The notes below the pieces were generated by a model. That model was not told the DNA's origin. It made no database searches and worked only from the letters and a program-made list of their open reading frames with translations. A stretch of 35,578 nt of DNA from Myxococcales bacterium. GTDB lineage: Bacteria > Myxococcota_A > UBA9042. The DNA lies in the NCBI GenBank assembly GCA_009692465.1, contig SHZD01000040.1:1-35578 (forward strand), in the 5' to 3' direction. The position numbers were made by a program, and so were the translations under genes. The first letter of the stretch is position 1; the number at the start of each line of letters is the position of its first letter. Shown here piece after piece: positions 16,073-24,581 of this stretch.

Positions 16073-17209
16073 ATGCTCCTTGCTATTCATGAGTTCGAGC
16101 GCAAGCCGCGCCACGATAACCGCGCCATCAATGCGTTCTTGGCCAATCACCAGTTTCCGTTGGTCGAGGAGCAGAGCGTCACTTTTGTGTTTCGGGGTGC
16201 GGCGGACGAAGTTCACTTGCGGCACTTTATTTTTGGCCTGCAAAGTGACCAAAACATGACCCGCGTGGGGACTTCAGAGCTGTGGTACGTCGTGCTCGAT
16301 GTGCCGCGGCGGTCGCGCTTTGAATACAAGTTTGACGTCCGGCGCGGCGCCAAATCGACTTGGGTCCGCGATCCGCTCAACCATCGGATGGCTCACGACC
16401 CATTTGGCGCTAATTCGGTTTGTGTTACAGAGGGATATGAGGCGCCCGATTGGGCGGAATTTGACCCCGAAGCCCGCCAAGGGCGCATGATTGAAATCGT
16501 GATGCCACACACGCCGTGGGGCGATACGCGCACGTTGACGGTGTACGAACCGGCGCGCTTTCGACCTAACCGTCGCTACCCATTGCTGGTGGTGCATGAC
16601 GGCGGGGATTACTTGAAATTCGCTAAGATGCAGCTGGTGTTGGACAATCTGATCCATCGCTTGGAAGTGGCGCCGCTGTTTGTGGCCTTTAGCCATCCGC
16701 GCGACCGCATGTCGGAATACCCCGACGATCCCAAGCATCAAGCCATGATCGTCGACCATATTGTGCCGCTGATGGAGTCGCGTTTTCCGTTGTACGGCAC
16801 CCCGGCCAATCGCTGCCTGATGGGCGCCAGTTTTGGCGGCGTTGCGACCTTGTCGACGGTGTGGCGGCATCCGGGGGTGTTTGGAAAAGTTCTTTTGCAG
16901 TCAGGTAGTTTTGCGTTTACAGACATTGGTACCCACAAGCGCGGTCCGGCCTTCGACAAGGTTGTTGAATTCGTCAATGCCTTTCGCGAAAGCCCGGGTC
17001 GGCCCTGTGATCGCGCCTACTTGAGCTGTGGGACCTACGAATCGTTGATTTACGAGAACCGCTCCATGGTTCCGTTTTTGCAAGGTATCGGTCTGGACGT
17101 CCGCTTTGAAGAGGCGCGCGATGGCCACAACTGGGAAAACTGGCGCGATCGCTTGCGTTCGGCCCTCAGTTGGCTGTTTCCTGGGCCGCTGTGGATGGTG
17201 TACGAATAG
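16073..17209 (+). CDS. Alpha/beta-hydrolase esterase, enterochelin-esterase (Fes/IroE) type
   Basis: This is a 378-aa protein. Residues of about 35-120 resemble the beta-sandwich (E-set/CBM48-like) domain that precedes many 'putative esterase' catalytic domains: VTFVFRGAADEV, WYVVLDVPRRSRFEYKF and VRDPLNH. The catalytic domain starts near residue 140. The nucleophile elbow is GASFGG with Ser253. An acid could come from the D-x-x-x-D region, and the histidine is His352 in DGHNWENWR, a typical ending for this family. No signal peptide is visible, so it is probably cytoplasmic. Possible substrates are siderophore esters or other acyl esters, but none can be fixed. The ATG lacks a clear ribosome site. 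The lipoprotein gene follows within about 5 bp. Confidence 0.85.
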   Translation: MLLAIHEFERKPRHDNRAINAFLANHQFPLVEEQSVTFVFRGAADEVHLRHFIFGLQSDQNMTRVGTSELWYVVLDVPRRSRFEYKFDVRRGAKSTWVRDPLNHRMAHDPFGANSVCVTEGYEAPDWAEFDPEARQGRMIEIVMPHTPWGDTRTLTVYEPARFRPNRRYPLLVVHDGGDYLKFAKMQLVLDNLIHRLEVAPLFVAFSHPRDRMSEYPDDPKHQAMIVDHIVPLMESRFPLYGTPANRCLMGASFGGVATLSTVWRHPGVFGKVLLQSGSFAFTDIGTHKRGPAFDKVVEFVNAFRESPGRPCDRAYLSCGTYESLIYENRSMVPFLQGIGLDVRFEEARDGHNWENWRDRLRSALSWLFPGPLWMVYE

Positions 17210-17214
17210 TCCGA

Positions 17215-18354
17215 TTGTTGAAAACTATCAGTCGCTTTGCGGTCCTGGCGTCCGGCGTTGTGGCTTGTCGGGCATCGCCCCCAGCGGCCGTCGTCGCGCC
17301 CGCCCCTGCTGTCGTCGACGCTGCTGCGACTAAACACATTGTAATTGCTGAAGAACTTCTATTGGCACCGACAGACCCCGCCGACAATTTGGAAGCTGCG
17401 CTCGTTGCGTGCGCCGCCTGCGAAATTGGCGAGTTTGATGTCGATCCTGGTTGTGCCGCGTACAAAGCCTTTAGCGCCTTCAAGCGCGAGTTGCCACCGC
17501 GGAGCGACTGGTCGACGGCGTTTTTGCGTATTGGTCTGGCGCAGTTAGCGCATCGCTCACCTGTCGTGCGCATGCTGGCTGCACATACGGCAACTGTTGA
17601 TTTGCCAAGGGCCGTGACCGCGATTTTGGCTCAGGCCGCGTTGGAGACAGAGCCCAAAGTCGTAAGGGCACTGTGGACTTTGGCTCGCGGACCGCAAACC
17701 ACGGGTACGCCGATGGAATTGCGCAGGCAGGCGGTGCGAGCATTGGAATCCCCGAACGATCCACTCGTCCAAGTGGCGGCGGTGGTCGCCCTTGATCCGC
17801 CCGCCGATACGACAATTCTGTTGAGTGCGCTGATCCGGGCGGCCGAACCTGCGCGGGCAATGGCGTGCGAAAAGCTGTATGCGCTCGATTCCACCGTGTT
17901 TGGACCCAAAGGCAATGCCAAGGGCGCGCGCGGCGCTGACCCGCTGGACGACCCTGCGCTGCCGAGCACAATTGCCGTCGGCTGTTTGACCGGCGCCGCC
18001 AAGCGCCTGTGTGCGCCAGACATGGGCGACGCGCGTGCCGCGAGCGCTGCGGTTTTTCGTCATTTCCGGCTACAGCCGCGCACCGCCAGCGCGCCGCATT
18101 GGCAGTTGGTCTCGGCAGTGGCGTGTGCCAAGAACTTGAGCCTGGCGGCCCAAACGGCCGTGGCCAGCGCATTGCGGCCGGTAGTAGACGATCAACTGGC
18201 CAGCGGCTTGGCGCGGGCGGAGGCGGTGCGAACGCTGGCCTTGCTGCAGGCTCCTCGGCCGTGGTTTGCCGCGTGGCATCGCCGTTACCGCGATGCCGAT
18301 TTTGGCGCCGACGGCCAGGTGCGGCGGGCGTTGCAGGCGGTCGACCGGTTTTAA
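17215..18354 (+). CDS. Lipoprotein with HEAT-like helical repeats
   Basis: This is a protein of about 379 aa. A start at TTG 17215 or 17218 is likely because it gives a compact lipoprotein signal (LKTISRFAVLASGVVAC) with lipobox VVAC. Starting upstream at 17170 would overlap the esterase. An Ala/Pro-rich linker follows, then alpha-helical units with alternating Leu/Ala and the patterns VVRMLAAHTA, KVVRALWTLA, LRRQAVRALE, VQVAAVVAL and RAEAVRTLALL, as in HEAT or PBS-lyase repeats. It is probably an envelope scaffold. It lies 5 bp after the esterase and is likely co-transcribed. The stop codon is 3 bp before the first copy of the 136-bp-period repeat array. Confidence 0.72.
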   Translation: MLKTISRFAVLASGVVACRASPPAAVVAPAPAVVDAAATKHIVIAEELLLAPTDPADNLEAALVACAACEIGEFDVDPGCAAYKAFSAFKRELPPRSDWSTAFLRIGLAQLAHRSPVVRMLAAHTATVDLPRAVTAILAQAALETEPKVVRALWTLARGPQTTGTPMELRRQAVRALESPNDPLVQVAAVVALDPPADTTILLSALIRAAEPARAMACEKLYALDSTVFGPKGNAKGARGADPLDDPALPSTIAVGCLTGAAKRLCAPDMGDARAASAAVFRHFRLQPRTASAPHWQLVSAVACAKNLSLAAQTAVASALRPVVDDQLASGLARAEAVRTLALLQAPRPWFAAWHRRYRDADFGADGQVRRALQAVDRF

Positions 18355-18357
18355 TCG

Positions 18358-18670
18358 GTACGCAGTGACTTCACAACATACTGAAATCAAACAAAGAGCC
18401 TCCAGTCGTTTGCCAGGCGTTGGAGCGCCAGCAGCCCGACGATGCTGACCGTCGTTCACGCCGGCCGGCCACATCCAATCGGCACACTGATCAGTACGCA
18501 GGGACTTCACAACATATCGAAATCAAACAAAGAGTGGCCGACAGTTTGGCGTAGCAAGGTTTCGCTGTCGCCCGTCGATGTGGAACGCCTTTGGCGTCGG
18601 CTGTCGCGGTCCGATAGGCTCACTGATCAGTACGCAGGGACTTCACAACATATCGAAATAAATCACAAAG
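18358..18670 (+). repeat. Three direct copies of the GTACGCAGGGACTTCACAAC repeat, 136-bp period
   Basis: Copies lie at 18358-18398, 18487-18534 and 18623-18670. The shared core is GTACGCAGGGACTTCACAAC (the first copy has AGTGAC), followed by ATA, then GAAATCAAACAAAG. Copies 2 and 3 also begin with CTGATCA. The GTACGC positions are 18358, 18494 and 18630, exactly 136 bp apart. The roughly 90-bp sequences between copies are unrelated or only weakly related. The array fills the gap between the lipoprotein and opdA. The same repeat flanks the Y1 transposase at 30842 and 32324. Confidence 0.88.
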
Positions 18671-18797
18671 TTTTCGATAGCAGGTTCAAGCCGGGCGCAA
18701 CCACCGCTCGGCGATGCTGCACCCCCGACCAATTACGGCTATGCTGAACGATTCCCCTAGTGCCGACCGCGCCCCCGAGGGGAACACCAAGGAAATC

Positions 18798-20897
18798 ATG
18801 CCTACCGACGCCGACAATCCGCTTCTTGCTGCCGCTGACCTGCCTAACTTTGCCGCGATTTCCGCCGAACATGTGGCACCCGCGGTGGCCCAGGCCGTGG
18901 CGACGGCTCGCTCGCAGTTGGCTCAAATCGAGGGCCTCAGTCTTGAGCAATGGCCAGACATTCTGCAGGGTCTGGAAAAAATCGCTGATGCAGTTGGCCG
19001 GGTGTGGGGTCCAATCGAGCACTTGCTCAGCGTACGCGACGACGCCCAAATGCGGCAGGCGCACGAAGTGGCCCAGCCGGCGATCGTCGAGGTTAGTATC
19101 GACATTGCCCAAAATCAACTTATTTACCAGACCTTAGTTGCACTGGTGGCCTCGCCATTGTGGGCAAACGTGCCGCCGTTTGCCCGCCGCGCCATCGAGT
19201 TGACGGTTCGCGAGGCTCAGTTGGCTGGCGTGGGGTTGCAAGGCCAGGCTGCGGCGCGCTTCGGAGAAATTCAGCAGCAATTAGCTGAGCTTTCGACTCA
19301 GTTTGCTCACCATGTCCTCGATTCTACCAAAGCGTGGCACCTCGACTTGAGTGAAATTACGGACATCGAGGGCTTGCCAGAGACCTGGTTGCGAATGACC
19401 GCCCAAAGTTGGCGCCAAGCCCAGTCGCAGCCGCCTGAGCAAGCTCCTGATTTTACTCAGGGGCCGTGGCGGGTGACCCTCGAAGCGCCGTGTGTGGTCG
19501 GGCTGCTGCAGCACAGCCCGCGCCGCCAGCTGCGCCAGACCGTTTGGCGAGCCTGGGTTCAGCGCGCCAGCCAAGGCCCTGTCGATAACAGCCCGATCAT
19601 CAAGCAAATGCTTAGGTTGCGCACCGAAATGGCCCATCTGCTTGGTCAACCGCATTACGCTGCGCTGTCCTTGCGCTCGAAAATGGCGCCAAGTGTTGCC
19701 ATCGTTGACGGTCTGCTGGAGCGGTTGCGGGTGGCGAGTTGGACCGCTGCCCAGGGCGATCTACAAGATTTGCGCGACCTTGCGCGGCAGTCGGATGAGC
19801 AGCAAGCCAGTGATCTGCGGCCTTGGGATGTGGCCTTTTGGACTGAACGCCTGCGGGAAAAACGCTATAACTTCAACGATGAGTCTGTTCGCAAGTTTTT
19901 CCCCATGCCCCAAGTGTTGCGGGGCTTGTTTGCGCTGGCCAAGTCATTGTTTGGTATTGAGATTGACGCCGCGGATGGCCAGGCGCCGGTGTGGCACCCC
20001 GATGTGCGCTTCTTTCGCGTTCGCGATGCTGCAGGCCAATTGGTTGCGGCGTTTTACCTCGATCCGTTCAGCCGACCGCAGGATAAACGCGGCGGCGCGT
20101 GGATGAACGAATGCGTGGGTCGCGGTTCGCTGCCAGCGGCCGATGGAACTGCGCGTATTGCTGTCGCTTATCTGGTTTGCAACGCGGCTCCGCCCGCCGA
20201 TGGACGGCCGGCGCTGATGACGTTTTCCGAAGTCGAGACCTTGCTGCACGAGTTCGGCCATGGTCTGCAGCACATGCTGACCAAAGTTGACCTCGGCTTA
20301 GTGTCCGGTATTCGCGGCGTTGATTGGGACGCAGTTGAATTACCGAGTCAATTCATGGAGAACTGGTGCTATCACCAACCCACGTTGCGCGGACTTTCGT
20401 GCCACGTTGAGACAGCACAGCCGATTGACGATGCGTTGTTTGAGCGGATTGCCGCGGCGCGGGTGTTTCGCGCTGGATCCGACATGCTCAGGCAGTTGCT
20501 GTTTGCCAAGCTCGATCTGGAGTTGCACGGCGGATTCGACCCCGATGGACCCATTTGCGTGTTTGACGTCTACCGCACCATCGCCGTGGCCACCAATCCG
20601 CTGCCGATTGAAGCCGACGATCACTTTCTTTGCGGATTTTCGCACATTTTTGGCGGTGGCTATGCCGCTGGCTATTACAGCTATAAGTGGGCAGAAGTAT
20701 TGAGTGCTGACGCATTTGCCGCCTTTGAAGAAGCGGGCCTTAGTGATCCCACCGCCGTGGCAGCAGTTGGCGCACGGTTTGCCGATACCGTGCTGGCGCT
20801 CGGCGGTGCCGTCGATCCCGCTAGTGTTTTTCGGCAGTTTCGCGGCCGAGATCCCGATGAACACGCATTGTTGCGTCACGCAGGCTTGGCCGCGTAG
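18798..20897 (+). CDS. prlC: Oligopeptidase A (M3 family zinc metallopeptidase)
   Basis: This is a 699-aa cytoplasmic peptidase that degrades short peptides, including cleaved signal peptides. I chose the ATG at 18798 because AAGGA sits about 5 bp before it and the product then starts like family members (DNPLLAAADLPNFAAISAEH). An ATG at 18741 is an alternative. The zinc site is HEFGH (residues 484-488) in VETLLHEFGHGLQHML, and the third ligand comes from the downstream family block WDAVELPSQFMENW. The C-terminal helix pattern (YYSYKWAEVLSADAF, FRGRDPDEHALLRH) is also typical. The length matches E. coli OpdA (680 aa). The 136-bp repeat array lies just upstream and may separate it from an older promoter. 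Confidence 0.95.
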   Translation: MPTDADNPLLAAADLPNFAAISAEHVAPAVAQAVATARSQLAQIEGLSLEQWPDILQGLEKIADAVGRVWGPIEHLLSVRDDAQMRQAHEVAQPAIVEVSIDIAQNQLIYQTLVALVASPLWANVPPFARRAIELTVREAQLAGVGLQGQAAARFGEIQQQLAELSTQFAHHVLDSTKAWHLDLSEITDIEGLPETWLRMTAQSWRQAQSQPPEQAPDFTQGPWRVTLEAPCVVGLLQHSPRRQLRQTVWRAWVQRASQGPVDNSPIIKQMLRLRTEMAHLLGQPHYAALSLRSKMAPSVAIVDGLLERLRVASWTAAQGDLQDLRDLARQSDEQQASDLRPWDVAFWTERLREKRYNFNDESVRKFFPMPQVLRGLFALAKSLFGIEIDAADGQAPVWHPDVRFFRVRDAAGQLVAAFYLDPFSRPQDKRGGAWMNECVGRGSLPAADGTARIAVAYLVCNAAPPADGRPALMTFSEVETLLHEFGHGLQHMLTKVDLGLVSGIRGVDWDAVELPSQFMENWCYHQPTLRGLSCHVETAQPIDDALFERIAAARVFRAGSDMLRQLLFAKLDLELHGGFDPDGPICVFDVYRTIAVATNPLPIEADDHFLCGFSHIFGGGYAAGYYSYKWAEVLSADAFAAFEEAGLSDPTAVAAVGARFADTVLALGGAVDPASVFRQFRGRDPDEHALLRHAGLAA

Positions 20898-20995
20898 GCA
20901 ATCGTCATCTCGGTGGCTTGCAGATTTGTCAATGCAAGCAGCGGTTTGGCGACAATGCATCGTTGATCGCGTTCGGGCAGCAGGAAACTGTCGAC

Positions 20996-22393
20996 CTACG
21001 GCAAACATTGCGGCCAAGCGCGGCACTTGGCGTCGTCGTCGCACATGAGTTGGGGCAAGCAGCCGTGACCGGAGGCCAAGTCGCAACTGGCGCCGATGCC
21101 GCCAACTGGCTGACACGCAAGACTGTTGTTGCAAAACTGCCCCGACGCACATTGGGCGAAAAAACTGTCGCAGGCCATGCCGCTCGTTCCGCCAGCTTCG
21201 CAGGTATCGGTGGTCGGATTGCAAGAGTGGCCAGCTGCGCAAATCGCTGCACTGTTCAACGTGGCGTCGTGCAAGCACAGTTGGCCGGCGGCTGGCCATG
21301 GTGCGCATTTTTGGGTCATGCAGGCCGCAAACTGAGGCCCGCACTGGGTCGTCGATTCGCACGCTTCGCCTGCAAAACGCAACGGCAAACACTTGCCTTT
21401 GAATCCAGTAACTTTGCCTGCGGTAGCTGCGCCAGAACACACTAGCCCCGCCTCGCACTCACTGGCGATGAGCTTAGTGACCTTGGGACCGTAGCAGTCT
21501 TCGCCTTGCTTGCCGGCTGGGCCACAGGTGCCGTTGCCGGCGGCGTCGGTGCGACAGGCCAATCCGGGCGTGCAGGGTGTCTGTTTCGGAGTGCAAGCAG
21601 CACCGGCGGCCAACCGGGGCGCGCACAGTGCGCCGGGGCCACAAAACGAACTGAGTACACAGTCGCTCGTGTCGCTACATTTGCCCAATGCGCTGACCGT
21701 ACCCGGCGATTTGCACAGTCCGCCCGCGCACACTTGACCCGGATTGCAGTGGAAAGTGAAACCGCAGGTATTGCCTTCGGAAATGGCATCGACGCATACG
21801 CCGCATGCGCCACCCGCGCTCTGACAAACCGTGGTCACGCACAACCCTGCAGTACATGGCTTGTTTTTCTGCACAGTGCCATGGACCGCCAGAATGCACG
21901 CTTTGAGCGGTGGACCGTGAAGCGCATCGCACACTGCGGCAACATCCTTGAGGCATTGAATCGAATTATCAATGCTGAGCAAGGCCTTACCCTGACCCAC
22001 CAACAGCGCCCAGTGCTCACCGCGATATTGCGGCGCAAGGGCCTGCTTGCACAGGGCAATGCTGGCAAAGTGAAAGGCCACCGACTTGCAGGCTTGGGCT
22101 TTGGTGCAGACGGCGGTCAGCAAGTCGTCGAAGTATTTAAGGGTTTCCTTGTTGGATTCGGGCAACGCAGGCACCGCATCAACTGGCCCGCCATCCGACC
22201 CCGCGGCGATGCCATCGCCTTGACCTGTTATGGCGTCTGTAGTGCCAGTCGCGCTCTGGCCGTCAGCGGTTGCGTTGGCAAAATGACTGCTGGCAACGCT
22301 CGGCCCGCTTTTGGACTCCGAGCAAGATCCAATTGCGGCAGCCACAGCCCAAAGCACCCAGCAACTACGCGGAAATTTAGAGGTTGCCTGCAT
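20996..22393 (-). CDS. Cysteine-rich secreted lipoprotein
   Basis: This is a 465-aa protein with a clear lipoprotein signal: a hydrophobic core VLWAVAAAIGSC with lipobox IGSC. A low-complexity Ser/Thr/Gly/Asp linker follows (to about residue 75). A helical domain comes next (residues of about 80-170) with paired cysteines (AVCTKAQAC, ALCKQAL, QCLKDVAAVCDAL, LKACIL), a layout common in Myxococcota lipoproteins. From about residue 180 to the end are many short cysteine modules of the type C-x-x-G-x-x-C/L-x-C-x-x-G-x-C (for example GQVCAGGLC and AGLVCSG), similar to Dickkopf-type or EGF-like disulfide knots. Function is unknown, probably cell-surface binding or adhesion. It is convergent with opdA and divergent from the lipoprotein at 22569. 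Confidence 0.85.
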   Translation of the reverse strand: MQATSKFPRSCWVLWAVAAAIGSCSESKSGPSVASSHFANATADGQSATGTTDAITGQGDGIAAGSDGGPVDAVPALPESNKETLKYFDDLLTAVCTKAQACKSVAFHFASIALCKQALAPQYRGEHWALLVGQGKALLSIDNSIQCLKDVAAVCDALHGPPLKACILAVHGTVQKNKPCTAGLCVTTVCQSAGGACGVCVDAISEGNTCGFTFHCNPGQVCAGGLCKSPGTVSALGKCSDTSDCVLSSFCGPGALCAPRLAAGAACTPKQTPCTPGLACRTDAAGNGTCGPAGKQGEDCYGPKVTKLIASECEAGLVCSGAATAGKVTGFKGKCLPLRFAGEACESTTQCGPQFAACMTQKCAPWPAAGQLCLHDATLNSAAICAAGHSCNPTTDTCEAGGTSGMACDSFFAQCASGQFCNNSLACQPVGGIGASCDLASGHGCLPQLMCDDDAKCRAWPQCLP

Positions 22394-22568
22394 TGATCGC
22401 TCCGGGTCGACAAGGCGAGTCTGGCCCAGTCCAAGGTGGCTGGCTTATTGCGCAGCGCGCAGGCGCCGTCAAGGCAAATCGGATTCGCAGCCAGTTCTAC
22501 GCGGTCAAACGAAAGCGGTGCTTGAACCTGCCCCACGATTCAGCTACGTTGCCGCCCAGAGGTAGACC

Positions 22569-23156
22569 ATGGCCAATGACAAACGCAAAGAAATCCACGA
22601 AAAAGCGCTGAGGGCGGCGATGGCGGTGGCCTTTGGGGCTGCGTGCAGCACTCCAACTGCTCCATCTACTTCGTTGTCGACCGCGGCGGCGGCCGCCACT
22701 GATTCTTCGCTTGTGGCGGACTCTGCGGCCGATTCCGCGGCGGGCGTCGACACCGCTGGCAAGGCTGCGGCTGCTGATGCGCCAGCCGGTGATGCGGTGG
22801 CCGCAGACGGCGCTAACTCAGACGCAGCAGTTGCCGACGCCGCGGACAGCCAGTTGCTGGATGCGCCTGCTTCTACTGATGTCCAGGATAGTGCGACAGC
22901 CGATGCCGGCGTCGATGGGCTTACCGAAATCGTGGTCGACCCCGTAACCGGCAAACCGGACTGCACCAAAGCGATCGGCGTCAACTGGCAGCCGTGCTGC
23001 GACGAATTGGCCCAATGGTGCAAGGCCAAAATCAAAGACGAAGCCAAGGTTAACGAGTGCTTGTTTGGCCCCAACTTCGACGGTTCGACCGGCTGCGTTC
23101 CGTGGGGCCCGCCAGCACCGCCCGCCATGCCCATTGATCGGGTCGTTGTAGCGTGA
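22569..23156 (+). CDS. Ala/Asp-rich putative lipoprotein
   Basis: This is a 195-aa protein. A short N-terminus (MANDKRKEIHEKALRAAM) leads into AVAFGAACS, a weak lipobox-like site. Residues of about 27-120 are a low-complexity linker of Ala, Asp, Ser and Thr. The C-terminal 70 residues are compact with six cysteines (PDCTKAIG, QPCCDELAQWC, NECLFGPN, TGCVPWGPP). AGAGG lies about 8 bp before the ATG. Its TGA overlaps the GTG start of the ferritin-like gene (GTGA), so the two are co-translated. That coupling suggests a joint role, perhaps as a surface partner of a metal enzyme, but no function can be assigned. Confidence 0.75.
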   Translation: MANDKRKEIHEKALRAAMAVAFGAACSTPTAPSTSLSTAAAAATDSSLVADSAADSAAGVDTAGKAAAADAPAGDAVAADGANSDAAVADAADSQLLDAPASTDVQDSATADAGVDGLTEIVVDPVTGKPDCTKAIGVNWQPCCDELAQWCKAKIKDEAKVNECLFGPNFDGSTGCVPWGPPAPPAMPIDRVVVA

Positions 23157-23929
23157 GCGCGCTGATCGACTTGCGCGCAGAAGCTTCTGCGGGCGCACCT
23201 CTGCTCACTGATCTGCCTGAATTGACTGCGCAAGAGCGACAGGCGGCCATCGAAACGTGGCGCGGTCGCATGGTCAACGAGCACATTTCCGCGCGGGTGT
23301 TTGGCTCGCTGCTCGGGCAAGCAATGCAGGCAGGGGTTTGCGCCTCACGTCTAGAGGAATTGGCCGCTTTTGCCTCAGAAGAACTCCGTCACGCCCGCCA
23401 GTGCGCCAGTGCCGTGTGTGCTTTGGGCGGCGAGGCTGTGGCACCGCTGCCCCCATTGCCCAAGGTGCCCGAGCACGCCGATGCCGCCGATCCGATGGAA
23501 GCGTTGTTGCGGAATGTGATTTCAGTGTGCTGCATGTCTGAAACGGTCGCCGTTGCGCTGATTCGCGCGGAGACCTTGGAAATCGGCCCGCCGACGCTGC
23601 GCAAGGTATTGGACTCCATCTTGGCCGATGAGGTGGGCCACGCGCGCTGGGGATGGACGTTGCTGCGCGAGGTTGCGCAGCCTGATCCACAACTCTGCCA
23701 ACGGCTCGATCGCTATCTGCCGGTGGCCTTTGAGCACTTGGTCATCCACGAATTGGCGCATTTGCCGGCGCACGACGGTTGGGGGCAATCCACTGCCCAG
23801 ATCGGCGTGTGTTCAGGGGAGGCGGCGCGGGCGCTATTTTTCGATACCGTTGGCCAGGTGATAGCGCCGGGTCTTGACGATTGTGGCTTGGCTGGGACGG
23901 TGGCGTGGGCGCAGGTCGTCATGGTTTGA
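23153..23929 (+). CDS. Ferritin-like di-iron domain protein
   Basis: This is a 258-aa, all-helical protein. The carboxylate/histidine ligand pattern of a ferritin-like four-helix bundle is complete: Glu43 (NEHISA), Glu77 and His80 in SEELRHARQ, Glu130 in MSETVAVAL, and Glu160 and His163 in DEVGHARWGW. No signal peptide is visible. Such domains bind two irons and act as oxidases, hydroxylases or iron stores, and the substrate here is unknown. The GTG start overlaps the stop of the Ala/Asp-rich lipoprotein gene by four bases. A single reverse copy of the transposase-linked repeat follows the stop. Confidence 0.82.
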   Translation: MSALIDLRAEASAGAPLLTDLPELTAQERQAAIETWRGRMVNEHISARVFGSLLGQAMQAGVCASRLEELAAFASEELRHARQCASAVCALGGEAVAPLPPLPKVPEHADAADPMEALLRNVISVCCMSETVAVALIRAETLEIGPPTLRKVLDSILADEVGHARWGWTLLREVAQPDPQLCQRLDRYLPVAFEHLVIHELAHLPAHDGWGQSTAQIGVCSGEAARALFFDTVGQVIAPGLDDCGLAGTVAWAQVVMV

Positions 23930-23954
23930 CTCGCCCGCGCACCTTAGGATGTTC

Positions 23955-23997
23955 CGTAATAGATTCGCGATGTTGTGAAGTCCCTGTGTACTTACAA
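23955..23997 (-). repeat. Single reverse copy of the transposase-linked repeat
   Basis: Read on the minus strand, this gives AAGTACACAGGGACTTCACA followed by ACATC (core 23968-23993), matching the copies at 18487 and 18623 except for R at one position. Adjacent CGTAATAGATTC (23955-23966) also occurs at 16-27 in the window-start element. It lies between two convergent genes. Confidence 0.75.
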
Positions 23998-24003
23998 TTA
24001 CGA

Positions 24004-24531
24004 TCAGAAGGCCAACCCTACTGCGGAATGCGCGGCCGGAAAAACGCCCTCAATCCGGGCACCGGCCACGCCATAGTACAGGTAGTTGACGCCAAGGCCT
24101 CCAGCAAGCACCCACCGATCGGCAAAAACTGCTGAATAACCAGCCACCACACTAGCATAGCCGCCCAATCCGGTCGGACCGTCTCGCGAAGTGTGCCACG
24201 TCCGGGCAAGCACCGCGCGCGTTTGCGCCCACCAGCCCTTGGGCGCTTGACCACCGAAAAAGTGCCGCAAGCCAGCCTCTACACCGGCGCCTCGCATCGG
24301 CAGGCTCTCGGTGCCCAACAGGCTCGGAAAATAGCGAACATGCGGGCCCACATACAGCGACCACGCTGGCGACAGCGTGCGTTCTACCTGAACATGCCAA
24401 AAGCCCAGCGCTACCGTCAGCGGGTCGACTTGCGCGGTCCATTGCGGCCGTTCGGCAGCATGGGCCGGCGCCAAGAGGGTCAAGCCAAATCCGCCAACCA
24501 GCATCACCAAGCCCAGCGCGCGGGTCGTCAT
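24004..24531 (-). CDS. Small outer-membrane beta-barrel-like protein
   Basis: This is a 175-aa exported protein. The start at ATG 24531 gives a normal signal peptide (TTRALGLVMLVGGFGLTLL, cleaved near AHA-AE). An ATG at 24558 would add nine residues. The mature part alternates polar and hydrophobic residues with Gly turns and aromatic belts (VDPLTVALGFWHVQVER, WSLYVGPHVRYFP, GAGVEAGLRHFFG, GGLGVNYLYYGV) and ends in a phenylalanine (HSAVGLAF), the usual outer-membrane sorting signal. It resembles DUF3575-type small barrels. It follows the PNGase F-like gene after about 50 bp, so it is probably the last gene of that three-gene operon. Confidence 0.72.
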   Translation of the reverse strand: MTTRALGLVMLVGGFGLTLLAPAHAAERPQWTAQVDPLTVALGFWHVQVERTLSPAWSLYVGPHVRYFPSLLGTESLPMRGAGVEAGLRHFFGGQAPKGWWAQTRAVLARTWHTSRDGPTGLGGYASVVAGYSAVFADRWVLAGGLGVNYLYYGVAGARIEGVFPAAHSAVGLAF

Positions 24532-24581
24532 CAAAAACTCATTGTTTTGTCGTGACAATTAGACTCCGACTTGCGCGCGGC

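Noticed and set aside
18358-18670. CRISPR array
   Set aside because: There are only three repeats, the spacers are about 90 bp, no cas genes are present, and the same repeat occurs singly elsewhere and at transposase ends.
20898-20995. Rho-independent terminator between opdA and the convergent lipoprotein
   Set aside because: CTTGCA...TGCAAG pairs over only six bases with a 10-base loop and no U-tract, too weak to annotate.
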